The notes under the pieces were generated by a model, which worked only from the letters and a program-made list of their open reading frames with translations, made no database searches and was not told where the DNA came from. Source: Streptomyces griseorubiginosus (lineage in GTDB: Bacteria; Actinomycetota; Actinomycetes; Streptomycetales; Streptomycetaceae). From it: 44,858 bases of DNA. Every line of letters begins with the position of its first letter. Position 1 is the stretch's first letter. Of the stretch, positions 17,647 through 24,992 are shown piece after piece. The translations under genes and the position numbers were made by a program. The stretch spans positions 1-44,858 of the forward strand of contig NZ_WVUG01000036.1 of the NCBI RefSeq assembly GCF_017614965.1. Reading direction: 5' to 3'.

Positions 17647-18450
17647 TCACATGCCCATGCCGCCGTCGACCGGCAGTCCGGCGCCGGTGATGAAGCGGGC
17701 GCCGTCGGAGGCGAGGAAGACCACCGCGTCCGCCATGTCGCCGACCTCGCCGAGCCGGCCGAGCGGGGTCAGGCCGATGACGTCGCCGACGGCCGCCTCC
17801 GCGCTGGGCCACAGGCCGAGGGTCACCATGTCGGCCGCGAGCTTGGCGCCCATTTCGGTCGGCACCAGTCCGGGGTAGACGCAGTTGACGCGTACGCCGT
17901 AGCCGAGCTTTCCGGACTCCAGCGCGGCCACCCGGGTGAGCCGGTCGACCGCCGACTTCGTCGCGGAGTAGCCCGCGATGCCGGGGAACGGAATGGTGGC
18001 GGCGACCGACGCGATGTTGACGACCGCACCGCCGCCGCCGGCCGGGCCGCCGGGCCGCATCGCGCGGAACGCGTGCTTGATGCCCAGCGCCGTCCCGAGG
18101 ACGTTGACCTCCAGCATCCGGCGCACCTCGGCCGGGTCGAGGTCGACGACCAGACCGGAGATCTCGACCCCGGCGTTGTTGACGACGATGTCCAGGCCGC
18201 CCAGCTCGGCGACCGTCTGCGAGACGGCCGATTCCCAGCTCGCGTCCTCAGTCACGTCGAGGGAGACGAACCCGGCGGTGGCCCCGGACTCCCTCAGCGC
18301 CTCGGCCGTCGCTTTGCCCACTTCCTCCTGGACGTCGCCGATGACGACGGCTGCGCCGGCCCGGGCCAGCGCCTGGGCCATCCCGGCACCCAGTCCGCGA
18401 GCACCACCCGTCACCAGGGCTTTGCGTCCGGTCAGGTCATACACACTCAT
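17647..18450 (-). CDS. SDR-family dehydrogenase, first gene of the operon
   Basis: This 267-residue classical SDR has TGGARGLG (14-21), an acidic residue after strand 2 (VVIGDVQEE, suggesting NAD), DVTEDASWE, NNAG, NIASVAA and the catalytic YSATK. It ends with the usual SDR ITGAGLPVDGGMG. Its layout resembles hydroxysteroid or cyclic-alcohol dehydrogenases. The ATG at 18450 has GAGGAG seven bases upstream; an in-frame longer start would run through the operator. It heads the minus-strand operon with the oxidoreductase and ligase, divergent from the TetR gene at 18690. Control by that TetR is the simplest reading. Confidence 0.87.
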   Translation of the reverse strand: MSVYDLTGRKALVTGGARGLGAGMAQALARAGAAVVIGDVQEEVGKATAEALRESGATAGFVSLDVTEDASWESAVSQTVAELGGLDIVVNNAGVEISGLVVDLDPAEVRRMLEVNVLGTALGIKHAFRAMRPGGPAGGGGAVVNIASVAATIPFPGIAGYSATKSAVDRLTRVAALESGKLGYGVRVNCVYPGLVPTEMGAKLAADMVTLGLWPSAEAAVGDVIGLTPLGRLGEVGDMADAVVFLASDGARFITGAGLPVDGGMGM

Positions 18451-18555
18451 GGAACATCTCCTCATTGAGATGACTGCACTGCGTGACAGCGCCGCACGCT
18501 CAGCCGCAGGCCAGACGCCCGGACCAGGGGGACGCAGCGTCAGCGTCCAAGAATT

Positions 18556-18593
18556 CTTGACAGTCGTCAAGACTTTCTTGGACGACTGTCAAG
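18556..18593. promoter_or_regulatory. Nested palindromic operator in the divergent SDR/TetR region
   Basis: The 13-base arms at 18556-18568 and 18581-18593 are perfect inverted repeats. Inside, CAAGA/TCTTG (18568-18572 and 18576-18580) repeats the symmetry, and CTTGACAGTCGTCAAG (18556-18571) is itself palindromic. TTGACA occurs on both strands within the arms, so a bound TetR dimer pair would cover both -35 regions. It lies 106 bases before the SDR start and 97 before the TetR start. Confidence 0.75.
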
Positions 18594-18689
18594 ATTTTTG
18601 CCGAGCCTTCCCGTGGACCGCGCTAACCTGGTGCGGACGCCCGTACGATCGGGTGCACCGAAGGGCCGAGGCAGGCGGGGAGACGAGCT

Positions 18690-19325
18690 GTGACCCAGGT
18701 CGTGGGCAAGAACCAGGAGCGGATCTCGCGGCGCCAGGTCGACAAGTTCGCCGAGCGGCGAGCACAGCTCGCCACATCCGCACTGCGGACGCTGTCCGAG
18801 CTCGGCTATGCCCGCACGAGTCTGCGGGAGATCGCCCAGAATTCCGAGTTCTCCCACGGCGTCCTGCACTACTACTTCCGCGACAAGGTGGAGCTCATCA
18901 CCTACTGCGTACGGCAGTACAAGGCGGAGTGCGTCACCCGCTACGACCGGATCGTCGTCACCGCCGGCTCGGCCGAGGAGCTCAGGGACGGCTTCGGCGC
19001 GGCGATGGCCGGCACGTTGCGCGAGGACGCCACGATGCATCGGCTGTGGTACGACCTGCGCAACCAGAGCCTGTTCGAGGAATCGTTCCGCGCCGACGTC
19101 CTCGAGATCGACCAGAGCCTGGAACAGATGATCTGGCGCATCGTCAGTCACCACGCGGAACTCGCCGGCTCACCCGTAGCGGTGCCCCCCGCGGCCGCGT
19201 ACGCGCTCTTCGACGGACTGTTCCAGCAGGCGCTGCTCAGGTTTCTGAACGGTGACGACACCGCCCCGGCGAATCTTCAGACGAGCGTGAAGCAACTCCT
19301 GCAGCGCTTTCTCACCCACTCGTAG
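18690..19325 (+). CDS. TetR-family regulator, divergent from the SDR operon
   Basis: This 211-residue regulator has an N-terminal TetR helix-turn-helix: RRAQLATSALRTLSELGYAR, TSLREIAQNSEFSHGVLHYY and FRDKVELI. The all-helical C-terminal ligand pocket fills residues about 80-205 and is rich in aromatic and nonpolar residues, as expected for a small hydrophobic ligand such as an acyl-CoA. GTG 18690 is preceded by GGGGAGA. It diverges from the SDR/oxidoreductase/ligase operon across a strong palindrome at 18556-18593, so it is probably the local repressor of that operon and of itself. Confidence 0.88.
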   Translation: MTQVVGKNQERISRRQVDKFAERRAQLATSALRTLSELGYARTSLREIAQNSEFSHGVLHYYFRDKVELITYCVRQYKAECVTRYDRIVVTAGSAEELRDGFGAAMAGTLREDATMHRLWYDLRNQSLFEESFRADVLEIDQSLEQMIWRIVSHHAELAGSPVAVPPAAAYALFDGLFQQALLRFLNGDDTAPANLQTSVKQLLQRFLTHS

Positions 19326-19392
19326 TCCGGCGTGCGCGACAGCAAACGGGTCAGCACTGGTCCAGGTGTCGTCGTCAAGGCGACATGCAGCC
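19326..19392. other. Start of a 557-base fragment-bearing gap
   Basis: Nothing recognisable lies here. The rest of the gap (19393-19882) carries two gene fragments, listed separately. I see no terminator for the TetR gene. Confidence 0.3.
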
Positions 19393-19515
19393 AAGGGCAC
19401 GCGCATTGTCGTCAAGCCGACCGATGTCAGGATGCTGGATGCGTCCACGGCGGTGGTGACCACCGTCGACGGCATCCGCAGAGGCAGCCGCATCGACTTC
19501 GACAAGCTATGGCCC
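19393..19515 (+). pseudogene. Fragment resembling an SgcJ/NTF2-like protein
   Basis: The translation KGTRIVVKPTDVRMLDASTA, followed by VVTTVDGIRRGSRIDFDKL, resembles the C-terminal beta strands of SgcJ/EcaC-type NTF2-like proteins. There is no upstream start and no matching N-terminus. Only about 40 residues survive, so this identification is weak. Confidence 0.35.
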
Positions 19516-19866
19516 TCACCGCGGTCGGGTTGTCGTCGGGGCTGTCAGTTGGGCGCCGTCGAGCAGGAGCGAGCCTCCGATCCGGGCGCAGCCCAGGTGC
19601 AGGTGCGTAGTCGCCCGCGTCCAGGCCCGGGCGGTGAGGGTGGCGTCGATGCGGCCGATCGAGGCACTGCGGAGGTTGACCGTCCCTGCAGGCAAAGCAC
19701 GACCCATGTACAGGCCTCCGTAGACCGTGAGTTCGGACACCTGGAGAGTTCCCCTCGGGCCGCGAATCGTCGCGCCCCGGAGCAGGAGAACGTCCTGCAC
19801 GCGGGCGTTTGCCAGGCAAAAGGGGTCGGCGACCTCAGGTCCCAGTCTCCACGTGTCCACGATCAC
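19516..19866 (-). pseudogene. Fragment of a pentapeptide-like beta-helix protein
   Basis: About 116 residues contain repeated short blocks such as LLLRGATIRGP, LTVYGGLYMG, VNLRSASIGRI and GGSLLLDGAQL. These match the beta-helical N-terminal part of a widespread Streptomyces membrane-associated oxidoreductase-like family (usually several hundred residues with C-terminal membrane helices). The start has no convincing ribosome site and the membrane part is missing, so this is a remnant. Confidence 0.55.
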
Positions 19867-19882
19867 GGGGAAGCTTCACACG

Positions 19883-20962
19883 TTAGTCCTTGCAGGATAC
19901 GGGCGGCTCGGCCGGTACGTCCCGCACAAGGGCGGTGACGGTTTCGAGATACTCCTTGGTCCGCCGGTCACGGGAAAGCTGGTCGTACACCGGCTGCACC
20001 GCCTTGCGCAGTGCGGTCAATTGGGCCGGGTTCGCGGTGGCGAACTTCTGGCCCCGGGCGCAGAGGCTCTCCAAGGCCCGGTGCTCCTGTTCGCGCAAGT
20101 CTGCGCCGGCGCCGTGCACTGCCTCTCGCGCCGCGTCCTGCAGCAGTTTGCGCTCGTCCTTGCCGAGGCGCTCGATGACCTTGGTGTTGGCGACCAGGAC
20201 GATGGGACGTGGCCACAGAACGACGTTGGCGGTGCCGATCATCCCCGCTTCGTCGTAGCGGCTGCCGTTGACAGAGACGAGTTGCTGCTCGAATCCGTCG
20301 AAGGCGGCGACCGAGCTGCCTGCGCCGAACCATTGCGGTTTTGCTCCGAGGGCGCGAAGGGTGGAGTCGGCGACCTTGGACTCCTGGATGCCGATCGTGC
20401 GTCCCTTGTAGTCGTCCGGACCCAGCAGTGGTGTCCCGGCGCCGAAGGGGCGGCGCAGGCTGCCCGGGAGCAGGCCCACGCCAGTGAGACCGCCGCCGTC
20501 GACCTCGCGGATCATGCGCTCGGCGACCGGTGCCCCGAGGACCTTCTCCTCCGCGGCGAAGCTGTTGATCAGCAGGGGCGCTGTCAGGACACCCAGAGCC
20601 GGAGCCCGACGGATGTCGAAGACCCGGCTGCCGAGGGCGGCCAGGTCTACCCGTCCGGACTGCACGTCATTGAATAGTTGTTCCTCAAAGTCCGGTCCCT
20701 CCTCATGGTGGGCGTTGAACTCAGCGGAGATCTGGATCGAGTCGTGGGACAGCGTCCTGACGTTCTGGAGGAAGGCGCGGAACTCGTCGCTCGCGCCCAT
20801 CGGCGTCGCCAGCGACAGCGTGACCGTCCCACCCGTGCCGCTGCCCTGTGTGGTGCCGGCGGGTTTCCCCGTGCTCCCTGTGCCTGAACAGCCGACGGTG
20901 AGCAGCATCAGCCCGACGGCGGCGCTGAGTGCGGCACCTACCGTCGTACGTCGGGAACGCAT
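19883..20962 (-). CDS. DctP-type TRAP substrate-binding lipoprotein, orphan
   Basis: This 359-residue exported lipoprotein has a lipobox LLTVGC with acylated Cys25, then a Ser/Gly/Thr linker and a DctP fold. Family marks include LSLATPMGASDEFRAFLQNV, EQLFNDVQSGRVDLAALGS, the central SLRRPFG...YKGRTIGIQESKV segment and the ARPIV-like NVVLWPRPIVLVANTKVIERL. DctP proteins bind small carboxylates for TRAP importers, but no DctQ or DctM gene is in this window, so its transporter is elsewhere or lost. ATG 20962 is preferred because AAGGAAG precedes it and the signal peptide begins there. Confidence 0.85.
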   Translation of the reverse strand: MRSRRTTVGAALSAAVGLMLLTVGCSGTGSTGKPAGTTQGSGTGGTVTLSLATPMGASDEFRAFLQNVRTLSHDSIQISAEFNAHHEEGPDFEEQLFNDVQSGRVDLAALGSRVFDIRRAPALGVLTAPLLINSFAAEEKVLGAPVAERMIREVDGGGLTGVGLLPGSLRRPFGAGTPLLGPDDYKGRTIGIQESKVADSTLRALGAKPQWFGAGSSVAAFDGFEQQLVSVNGSRYDEAGMIGTANVVLWPRPIVLVANTKVIERLGKDERKLLQDAAREAVHGAGADLREQEHRALESLCARGQKFATANPAQLTALRKAVQPVYDQLSRDRRTKEYLETVTALVRDVPAEPPVSCKD

Positions 20963-21361
20963 GGCGTCACGCTTCCTTCTCGATGGCCGCTCACAGCCGA
21001 TGAGTGAACAGGCGCAGCGCACGGCCCGTGCTCATGGTTCGCCTGCTTCGACGGTAGGGGCCGGGGACCTCGCACGCATCCCTGTGGCCTGGAACACCCC
21101 TAAAGGGATGACCCTCGCCCCCGGAAGTCCGACGACGCGCCTGTTGCCCAAGCCTGCGTGCACGACTCTTCGGTCTGATCGGCCGACGGGCGCGAGTTCT
21201 GCGCCCGCCTGCTGTTGGAGCGGGTCTGTCCAGCCGACGGCTTTGGCCCATAGCCGGTGATGACTGGCTCGGCTCGAAATCAACGGGCAGGGTCCACTGG
21301 ACGGCTCCGGCGCAGCCACGAAGGGGTCGTACACCGACGACGCCACGAACTGGACGTCGGC
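20963..21361. other. Gap upstream of the DctP gene
   Basis: I see no convincing gene in these 399 bases on either strand; the open frames lack coding-like translation and family motifs. It must hold the promoter for the minus-strand DctP gene, but I found no clear -35/-10 pair or strong palindrome. Confidence 0.35.
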
Positions 21362-21805
21362 CTACCGCGACGGCGTGGAGCGGTGCCTGTGCCACTCGCG
21401 GGCACGGGCACGCCGCATCAGGTCCTCGGTCGTGGCGGCGTCGGCGGTCAGGAGCGGATGAACACGTCGGACGTAATAGGCCTGGTCCAGAAGGGATTTG
21501 TGTAGTTGCTTCAGATTCCGGGCGCTGTATGAGATACCGCCACGCTTGTCCACGATTCCGGCTGCGATGGCCAGCGGTTCGATGTCCACCGTGAAGGAGA
21601 GTGCATCCGTCGTGAAGCTGACATCGCACTCCACCGCGCCCTCTCTGACATCGAGCGAGACGGCATACTCCACTCCGCCGCCCTTGTACCTGGAGACCGG
21701 CAGGATGCGCTCGGTCTCAGTTGGGCCGGTCAGCCCCGCAGCAGCGGCTGTTTCCGCGTAGACCACTCGCACTTCTTCGAAGAAGGATGTCGCTGATTGG
21801 GTCAT
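21362..21805 (-). CDS. Small protein of unknown function
   Basis: This 147-residue soluble protein matches no family I recognise. It reads as a real gene: GAGGTGACC sits directly before ATG 21805, and the translation alternates strands and helices with ordinary composition. Notable segments are SFFEEVRVVYAETAAAAGL, a beta-rich block (VEYAVSLDVREGAVECDVSF), a hydrophobic strand (SFTVDIEPLAIAAGIV) and a basic tail (RRARAREWHRHRSTPSR). There is no signal peptide or membrane helix. It stands alone between the DctP gene and a divergent transglutaminase-like gene. Confidence 0.6.
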   Translation of the reverse strand: MTQSATSFFEEVRVVYAETAAAAGLTGPTETERILPVSRYKGGGVEYAVSLDVREGAVECDVSFTTDALSFTVDIEPLAIAAGIVDKRGGISYSARNLKQLHKSLLDQAYYVRRVHPLLTADAATTEDLMRRARAREWHRHRSTPSR

Positions 21806-22026
21806 GGTCACCTCGCGTCCTCGCTCGTTCACGCACGTTCACGGGCGGATCCTGACGACCTTCCAGTAGTCACCGACCTGGCGCCACGGTGGGTTCCGGG
21901 AACGCTTGAGCGTGCTCAGCGGCACGAAATGCCGGCGCGTTCCAGCAGAACCGTAGACCGGCTGAGGGCTGCTCGGGAGCTGAGTGTCAGCATCAGTGTC
22001 AGACCCGCCGCATACCATGCTCGGTT

Positions 22027-22857
22027 ATGGCCGACGACGTGCTCGACTACTCCCAGCCCGGACCCTTCACGAGCCTGGACGCGACGCAGTTGCAGTTCAT
22101 TGAGAGCCTGCCGGATGATCCCGTTGGCATCTGCGCCGCCGCGCAGGGCCTGGTCATTCAGCCTGTGGACGCCGCCGCATCAGGGATCGGTGAGGCGCGG
22201 CTCGCGGAGAAGAACATTCGGCCGGTCAGCGAGCTGATCGCCGTCCTGATCGCCCTGGACCCGGCCCCGCTGCGGCAGGCCCGCAGCCCTGACTCACGGG
22301 TGGTCGGAACCTGCCGACACTTCGCCACCATTGCCTGCGCATTCCTGCGGGCTAGGGGTATCGCCTCGCGGGCCCGGTGCGGCTTCGGGACCTACTTCCT
22401 GGAGGGCTGCGGCGTCGACCACTGGATCACCGAGTACTGGGACACCGACCAGCGGCGCTGGGTGCGCGTCGACACCGAACACCTTGGCACGACGTATGTC
22501 GAGCGTCCCGAGGATCTCGCTGTGGGCGAGTTCCTGACCGGCGGCGAGGCGTGGGTTCAGTATCGCCAAGGCTTGGTCGACGGCCAGAAGTTCGGGGTGG
22601 CAGGTGTCGATTTCGCCTGGGGACCGGCCGAGATCAGCGGCAACGCTGTTCGTGATCTCGCGGCGCTCTGCAAGAGGGAAATGCTGCCTTGGGACGAATG
22701 GGGCCGCATGACCGATGCCTATCAGGGCAAGACGGGGAGCGAGTACGACCGGCTGATCGACGAGGTCGCCGACGCCTGCTCCCAGGACGATCCGATGGTC
22801 CTGACCAGCCTGTTCGCCCGGGACGACCTGGCCGTGCCCCATGACATGGTCGGATGA
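22027..22857 (+). CDS. Transglutaminase-like cysteine-protease-fold protein
   Basis: This 276-residue protein has the transglutaminase-like Cys-His-Asp triad in order. C96 lies in GTCRHFATIACAFLRARGI, H132 in GVDHWITEYWD and D149 in WVRVDTEHL. The family includes peptidases, amidases and inactive scaffolds. There is no signal peptide, so it should act in the cytoplasm. ATG 22027 has no ribosome site, but a TACCAT -10-like hexamer ends nine bases before it, which suggests a leaderless transcript. The gene is monocistronic and convergent with the reductase gene at 23043. Confidence 0.75.
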   Translation: MADDVLDYSQPGPFTSLDATQLQFIESLPDDPVGICAAAQGLVIQPVDAAASGIGEARLAEKNIRPVSELIAVLIALDPAPLRQARSPDSRVVGTCRHFATIACAFLRARGIASRARCGFGTYFLEGCGVDHWITEYWDTDQRRWVRVDTEHLGTTYVERPEDLAVGEFLTGGEAWVQYRQGLVDGQKFGVAGVDFAWGPAEISGNAVRDLAALCKREMLPWDEWGRMTDAYQGKTGSEYDRLIDEVADACSQDDPMVLTSLFARDDLAVPHDMVG

Positions 22858-22996
22858 CTGGATACGGGGACTGGCGGCCGGGCGTCGGGCGCTCTCGCCG
22901 TCCAGCCGCTTGCGGTCGGCGCTCTTGCGGAGAGCGCTGACCTGGGTGGCGCGGGCTGGTGAACGCCCCCGCCGGTAAGAGGTGATGCGACGTCGT

Positions 22997-23012
22997 CACC
23001 CGGGCCTGGGTG
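22997..23012. terminator. Weak hairpin between convergent genes
   Basis: CACCC and GGGTG arms flank a six-base loop between the transglutaminase-like gene and the convergent reductase gene. The stem is short, so this is a tentative shared terminator. Confidence 0.3.
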
Positions 23013-23042
23013 CTCGGCACGTCTCGTGGTTCCGGGGCGGCT

Positions 23043-24062
23043 TCAGATGAGTCCGCGTTCGGCGAGGCTGCGGCCGGTTTCCTCGATGGTATCGGGGATC
23101 GGGTGGAGGGGGCGGGCCAGGAGCGCCTGGGCGGGCGCGTGATCGAAGCGCTGGGCCGAGCCGATGAGCCACCGGTTGTCGCGCAGCTGGGGTTCAAACA
23201 CGCTCGCGGCCCAGGTGAGCCATGTCGGCATCGCGCGTGTGGGGATCTTCCGGCTGGCCTGGGGGAGCCTCTCGCGGAGCACCGCGGCGACGTCGATGAG
23301 CGAGGACGGGTCGGTCGCGACGATCGTACGATGGGCGCCCGCCGTTTCGGAGGTCATGGCCTCGATGTGCGCGTCGGCGACGTCTCGCACGTGGACCCAT
23401 GGCAGGCGCAGGTCCGGGACCATGGGCAGCGCGCCGGCCATGATCTGCTGGATCGCCGAGACCGAGGTTCCGGGGTCGTCGGACAGGAGGGGGCCGATGA
23501 CCGCGCCCGGGTTGATGACGGCGAGCCGGTTGCGCGCGCCGCGTCGCTCGGCGATGTCCCACGCCGCGCGCTCGGCCCGGACCTTCGAAACCACGTAGGC
23601 ACCGAGGCGGCGGCGGTCGGGTGGGGTCCAGTCGGATGCCGTGAAGAGGTGATTGCGGCGCGCCGGGGCGTACTGCACGGCCGCGAGAGACGAGGTGACG
23701 ACCACGCGTTCCACGTCTGCGTCGAGGGCCGCGTCGATGGCCCGCGTCGTGCCCTGTACGGCGGGGCGGATCACGTCCTGCGGGTCGTTCTGCTTCGTCG
23801 TGACGAAGGGGGAAGCGACGTGCAGGACGAACCGGCAGCCCGCGGTCGCTGCCGCCCATCCCTCGTCCGAGAGCAGATCGAGCTGCAGGATCTCCAACGA
23901 TGTGTCGTCCGCGCCTGCCTGTGCCATCGCGGCGCGCACCTCGGCGGCGCGGGCCGGTGAGCGCACCGATCCGCGGACCGCGTATCCGCGACGCAGAAGT
24001 GCTGCCGCTGTATGGGCGCCGATGAACCCCGAGACACCCGTGACAAGGACCGTATCTGTCAT
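23043..24062 (-). CDS. NAD(P)-dependent epimerase/dihydroflavonol-reductase-like enzyme
   Basis: This 339-residue extended SDR carries TGVSGFIG near the N-terminus (Rossmann loop), a following arginine-rich strand (VRGSVRSPAR) favouring NADP(H), VVVTSSLAAV with the catalytic serine, and AYVVSK with the Tyr-Lys pair. This is the pattern of dihydroflavonol-4-reductase, cinnamoyl-CoA reductase and bacterial aldehyde/ketone reductases. The substrate is unknown. ATG 24062 has GGTGGGA upstream; ATG 24074 is an alternative. A good minus promoter (TTGACA at 24128-24123, 16-base spacer, TAAACT at 24106-24101) lies inside the palindrome shared with the divergent TetR gene, its probable repressor. Confidence 0.85.
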   Translation of the reverse strand: MTDTVLVTGVSGFIGAHTAAALLRRGYAVRGSVRSPARAAEVRAAMAQAGADDTSLEILQLDLLSDEGWAAATAGCRFVLHVASPFVTTKQNDPQDVIRPAVQGTTRAIDAALDADVERVVVTSSLAAVQYAPARRNHLFTASDWTPPDRRRLGAYVVSKVRAERAAWDIAERRGARNRLAVINPGAVIGPLLSDDPGTSVSAIQQIMAGALPMVPDLRLPWVHVRDVADAHIEAMTSETAGAHRTIVATDPSSLIDVAAVLRERLPQASRKIPTRAMPTWLTWAASVFEPQLRDNRWLIGSAQRFDHAPAQALLARPLHPIPDTIEETGRSLAERGLI

Positions 24063-24079
24063 ACCTAATCCCACCCATC

Positions 24080-24137
24080 CGCCCTATCTTGACAGTGAGC
24101 AGTTTACGGCGGGTCTGCTCACTGTCAAGATAGGGCG
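24080..24137. promoter_or_regulatory. Perfect 23-base-arm palindrome with divergent promoters
   Basis: Arms 24080-24102 and 24115-24137 are perfect inverted repeats around a 12-base centre. The minus promoter TTGACA/TAAACT (16-base spacer) drives the reductase. A plus promoter TTTACG (24103-24108), 17-base spacer, CAAGAT (24126-24131) would start transcription at about 24138, the ATG of the TetR gene, giving a leaderless message. TetR binding here would block both. Confidence 0.8.
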
Positions 24138-24764
24138 ATGACGACCGAGGGGCCGAGGGCCGGCGATCGCTACCACCACGGCAATCTGCGCGCGGCGCTG
24201 CTCGACAGCGCGCTGGAGGTGCTGTCCGAGAGCGGTGTCGCCGGGTTCAGCATGCGCGAGGCCGCGCGGCGGGCGGGAGTGTCGCAGTCTGCTCCCAAGC
24301 ACCACTTCGGCGACGCGCGCGGGCTGCTGGGCGCGCTCGCCACGCGCGCCTACCGCCAGCTGTGTGAGCGGCTGGAGGCGGTGGATGTCGTCGGGCGTGA
24401 TGTGGGGGAACGCGTCGCGGCGCTGGCGGCCGAATATGTTGCCTTCGCCCGGGACAACCGCCCGCTGTTCGACCTCATGTGGCGCATGACCCAGTTCGAC
24501 TTCAACGACCCTGACCTGGTCGAGCAGAAGCACCGGGCGCTGCGCGCCCTGGACCGTGGCCTGCGCGGCCAGGATGCGCAACGACCGGACAGTGCGAACC
24601 CCGCGCTGGTACCGAGCTACGCGGTGTGGTCACTCGTGCACGGCTATACAAGCCTCGCGCTGGAGGGCGCGATCGACGAAGACGCCTCGGATCCGTTGGC
24701 GAGCGACCTGCTGCCCGCGATGCTGCGGCTGCTCGATGTGACCCCGGCCGACCGTGACCGGTAG
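24138..24764 (+). CDS. TetR-family regulator, leaderless
   Basis: This 208-residue regulator begins MTTEGPRAGDRYHHGNLR, an N-terminus typical of TetR proteins with a WHG-type C-terminal domain. The helix-turn-helix reads GFSMREAARRAGVSQSAPKH followed by HFGDARGLLGAL. The C-terminal bundle contains FARDNRPLFDLMWRM and AVWSLVHGYTSLALEG, the expected ligand-pocket helices. Its ATG abuts the palindrome arm with no room for a ribosome site, so it is probably translated leaderless. It likely represses itself and the divergent reductase gene. The operator half-site shares CTTGACAGT with the operator at 18556-18593, though the shared bases may simply be the -35 region. Confidence 0.88.
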   Translation: MTTEGPRAGDRYHHGNLRAALLDSALEVLSESGVAGFSMREAARRAGVSQSAPKHHFGDARGLLGALATRAYRQLCERLEAVDVVGRDVGERVAALAAEYVAFARDNRPLFDLMWRMTQFDFNDPDLVEQKHRALRALDRGLRGQDAQRPDSANPALVPSYAVWSLVHGYTSLALEGAIDEDASDPLASDLLPAMLRLLDVTPADRDR

Positions 24765-24790
24765 ACCGACAAGGTCGTGGTGGTGATCTT

Positions 24791-24838
24791 GCCACTGCCA
24801 CTGCCACTGCCACTGCTACTGCTACAGCTACTGTCACT
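24791..24838. repeat. Eight degenerate hexanucleotide units
   Basis: Four GCCACT units are followed by GCTACT, GCTACA, GCTACT and GTCACT. They lie 26 bases after the TetR stop, outside any supported gene. The array is a simple-sequence repeat; nothing else is recognisable between it and 24993. Confidence 0.8.
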
Positions 24839-24992
24839 GCCCAGGCCGGGGCCCGGCTGGGGTGTTGATCTCGTTCTGCCGTCCGTTGCCTGTGTGCGGG
24901 ACGCCACGGAGGCGTGGGCCATCATGGTGCCGGCGGGTGCGGGGGTGCGGCTTCCGCGGGTGCGGCGGATGTGCCGGTAGGGCCTGGGGCGT

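Noticed and set aside
16666..18468. A 600-codon plus-strand open frame
   Set aside because: It is antisense to two enzymes with clear Rossmann motifs. It has no ribosome site and a skewed composition.
24791..24838. A possible CRISPR-like or coding repeat
   Set aside because: The units are only six bases with no spacers, and the antisense Ala-Val frame has no supporting gene features.
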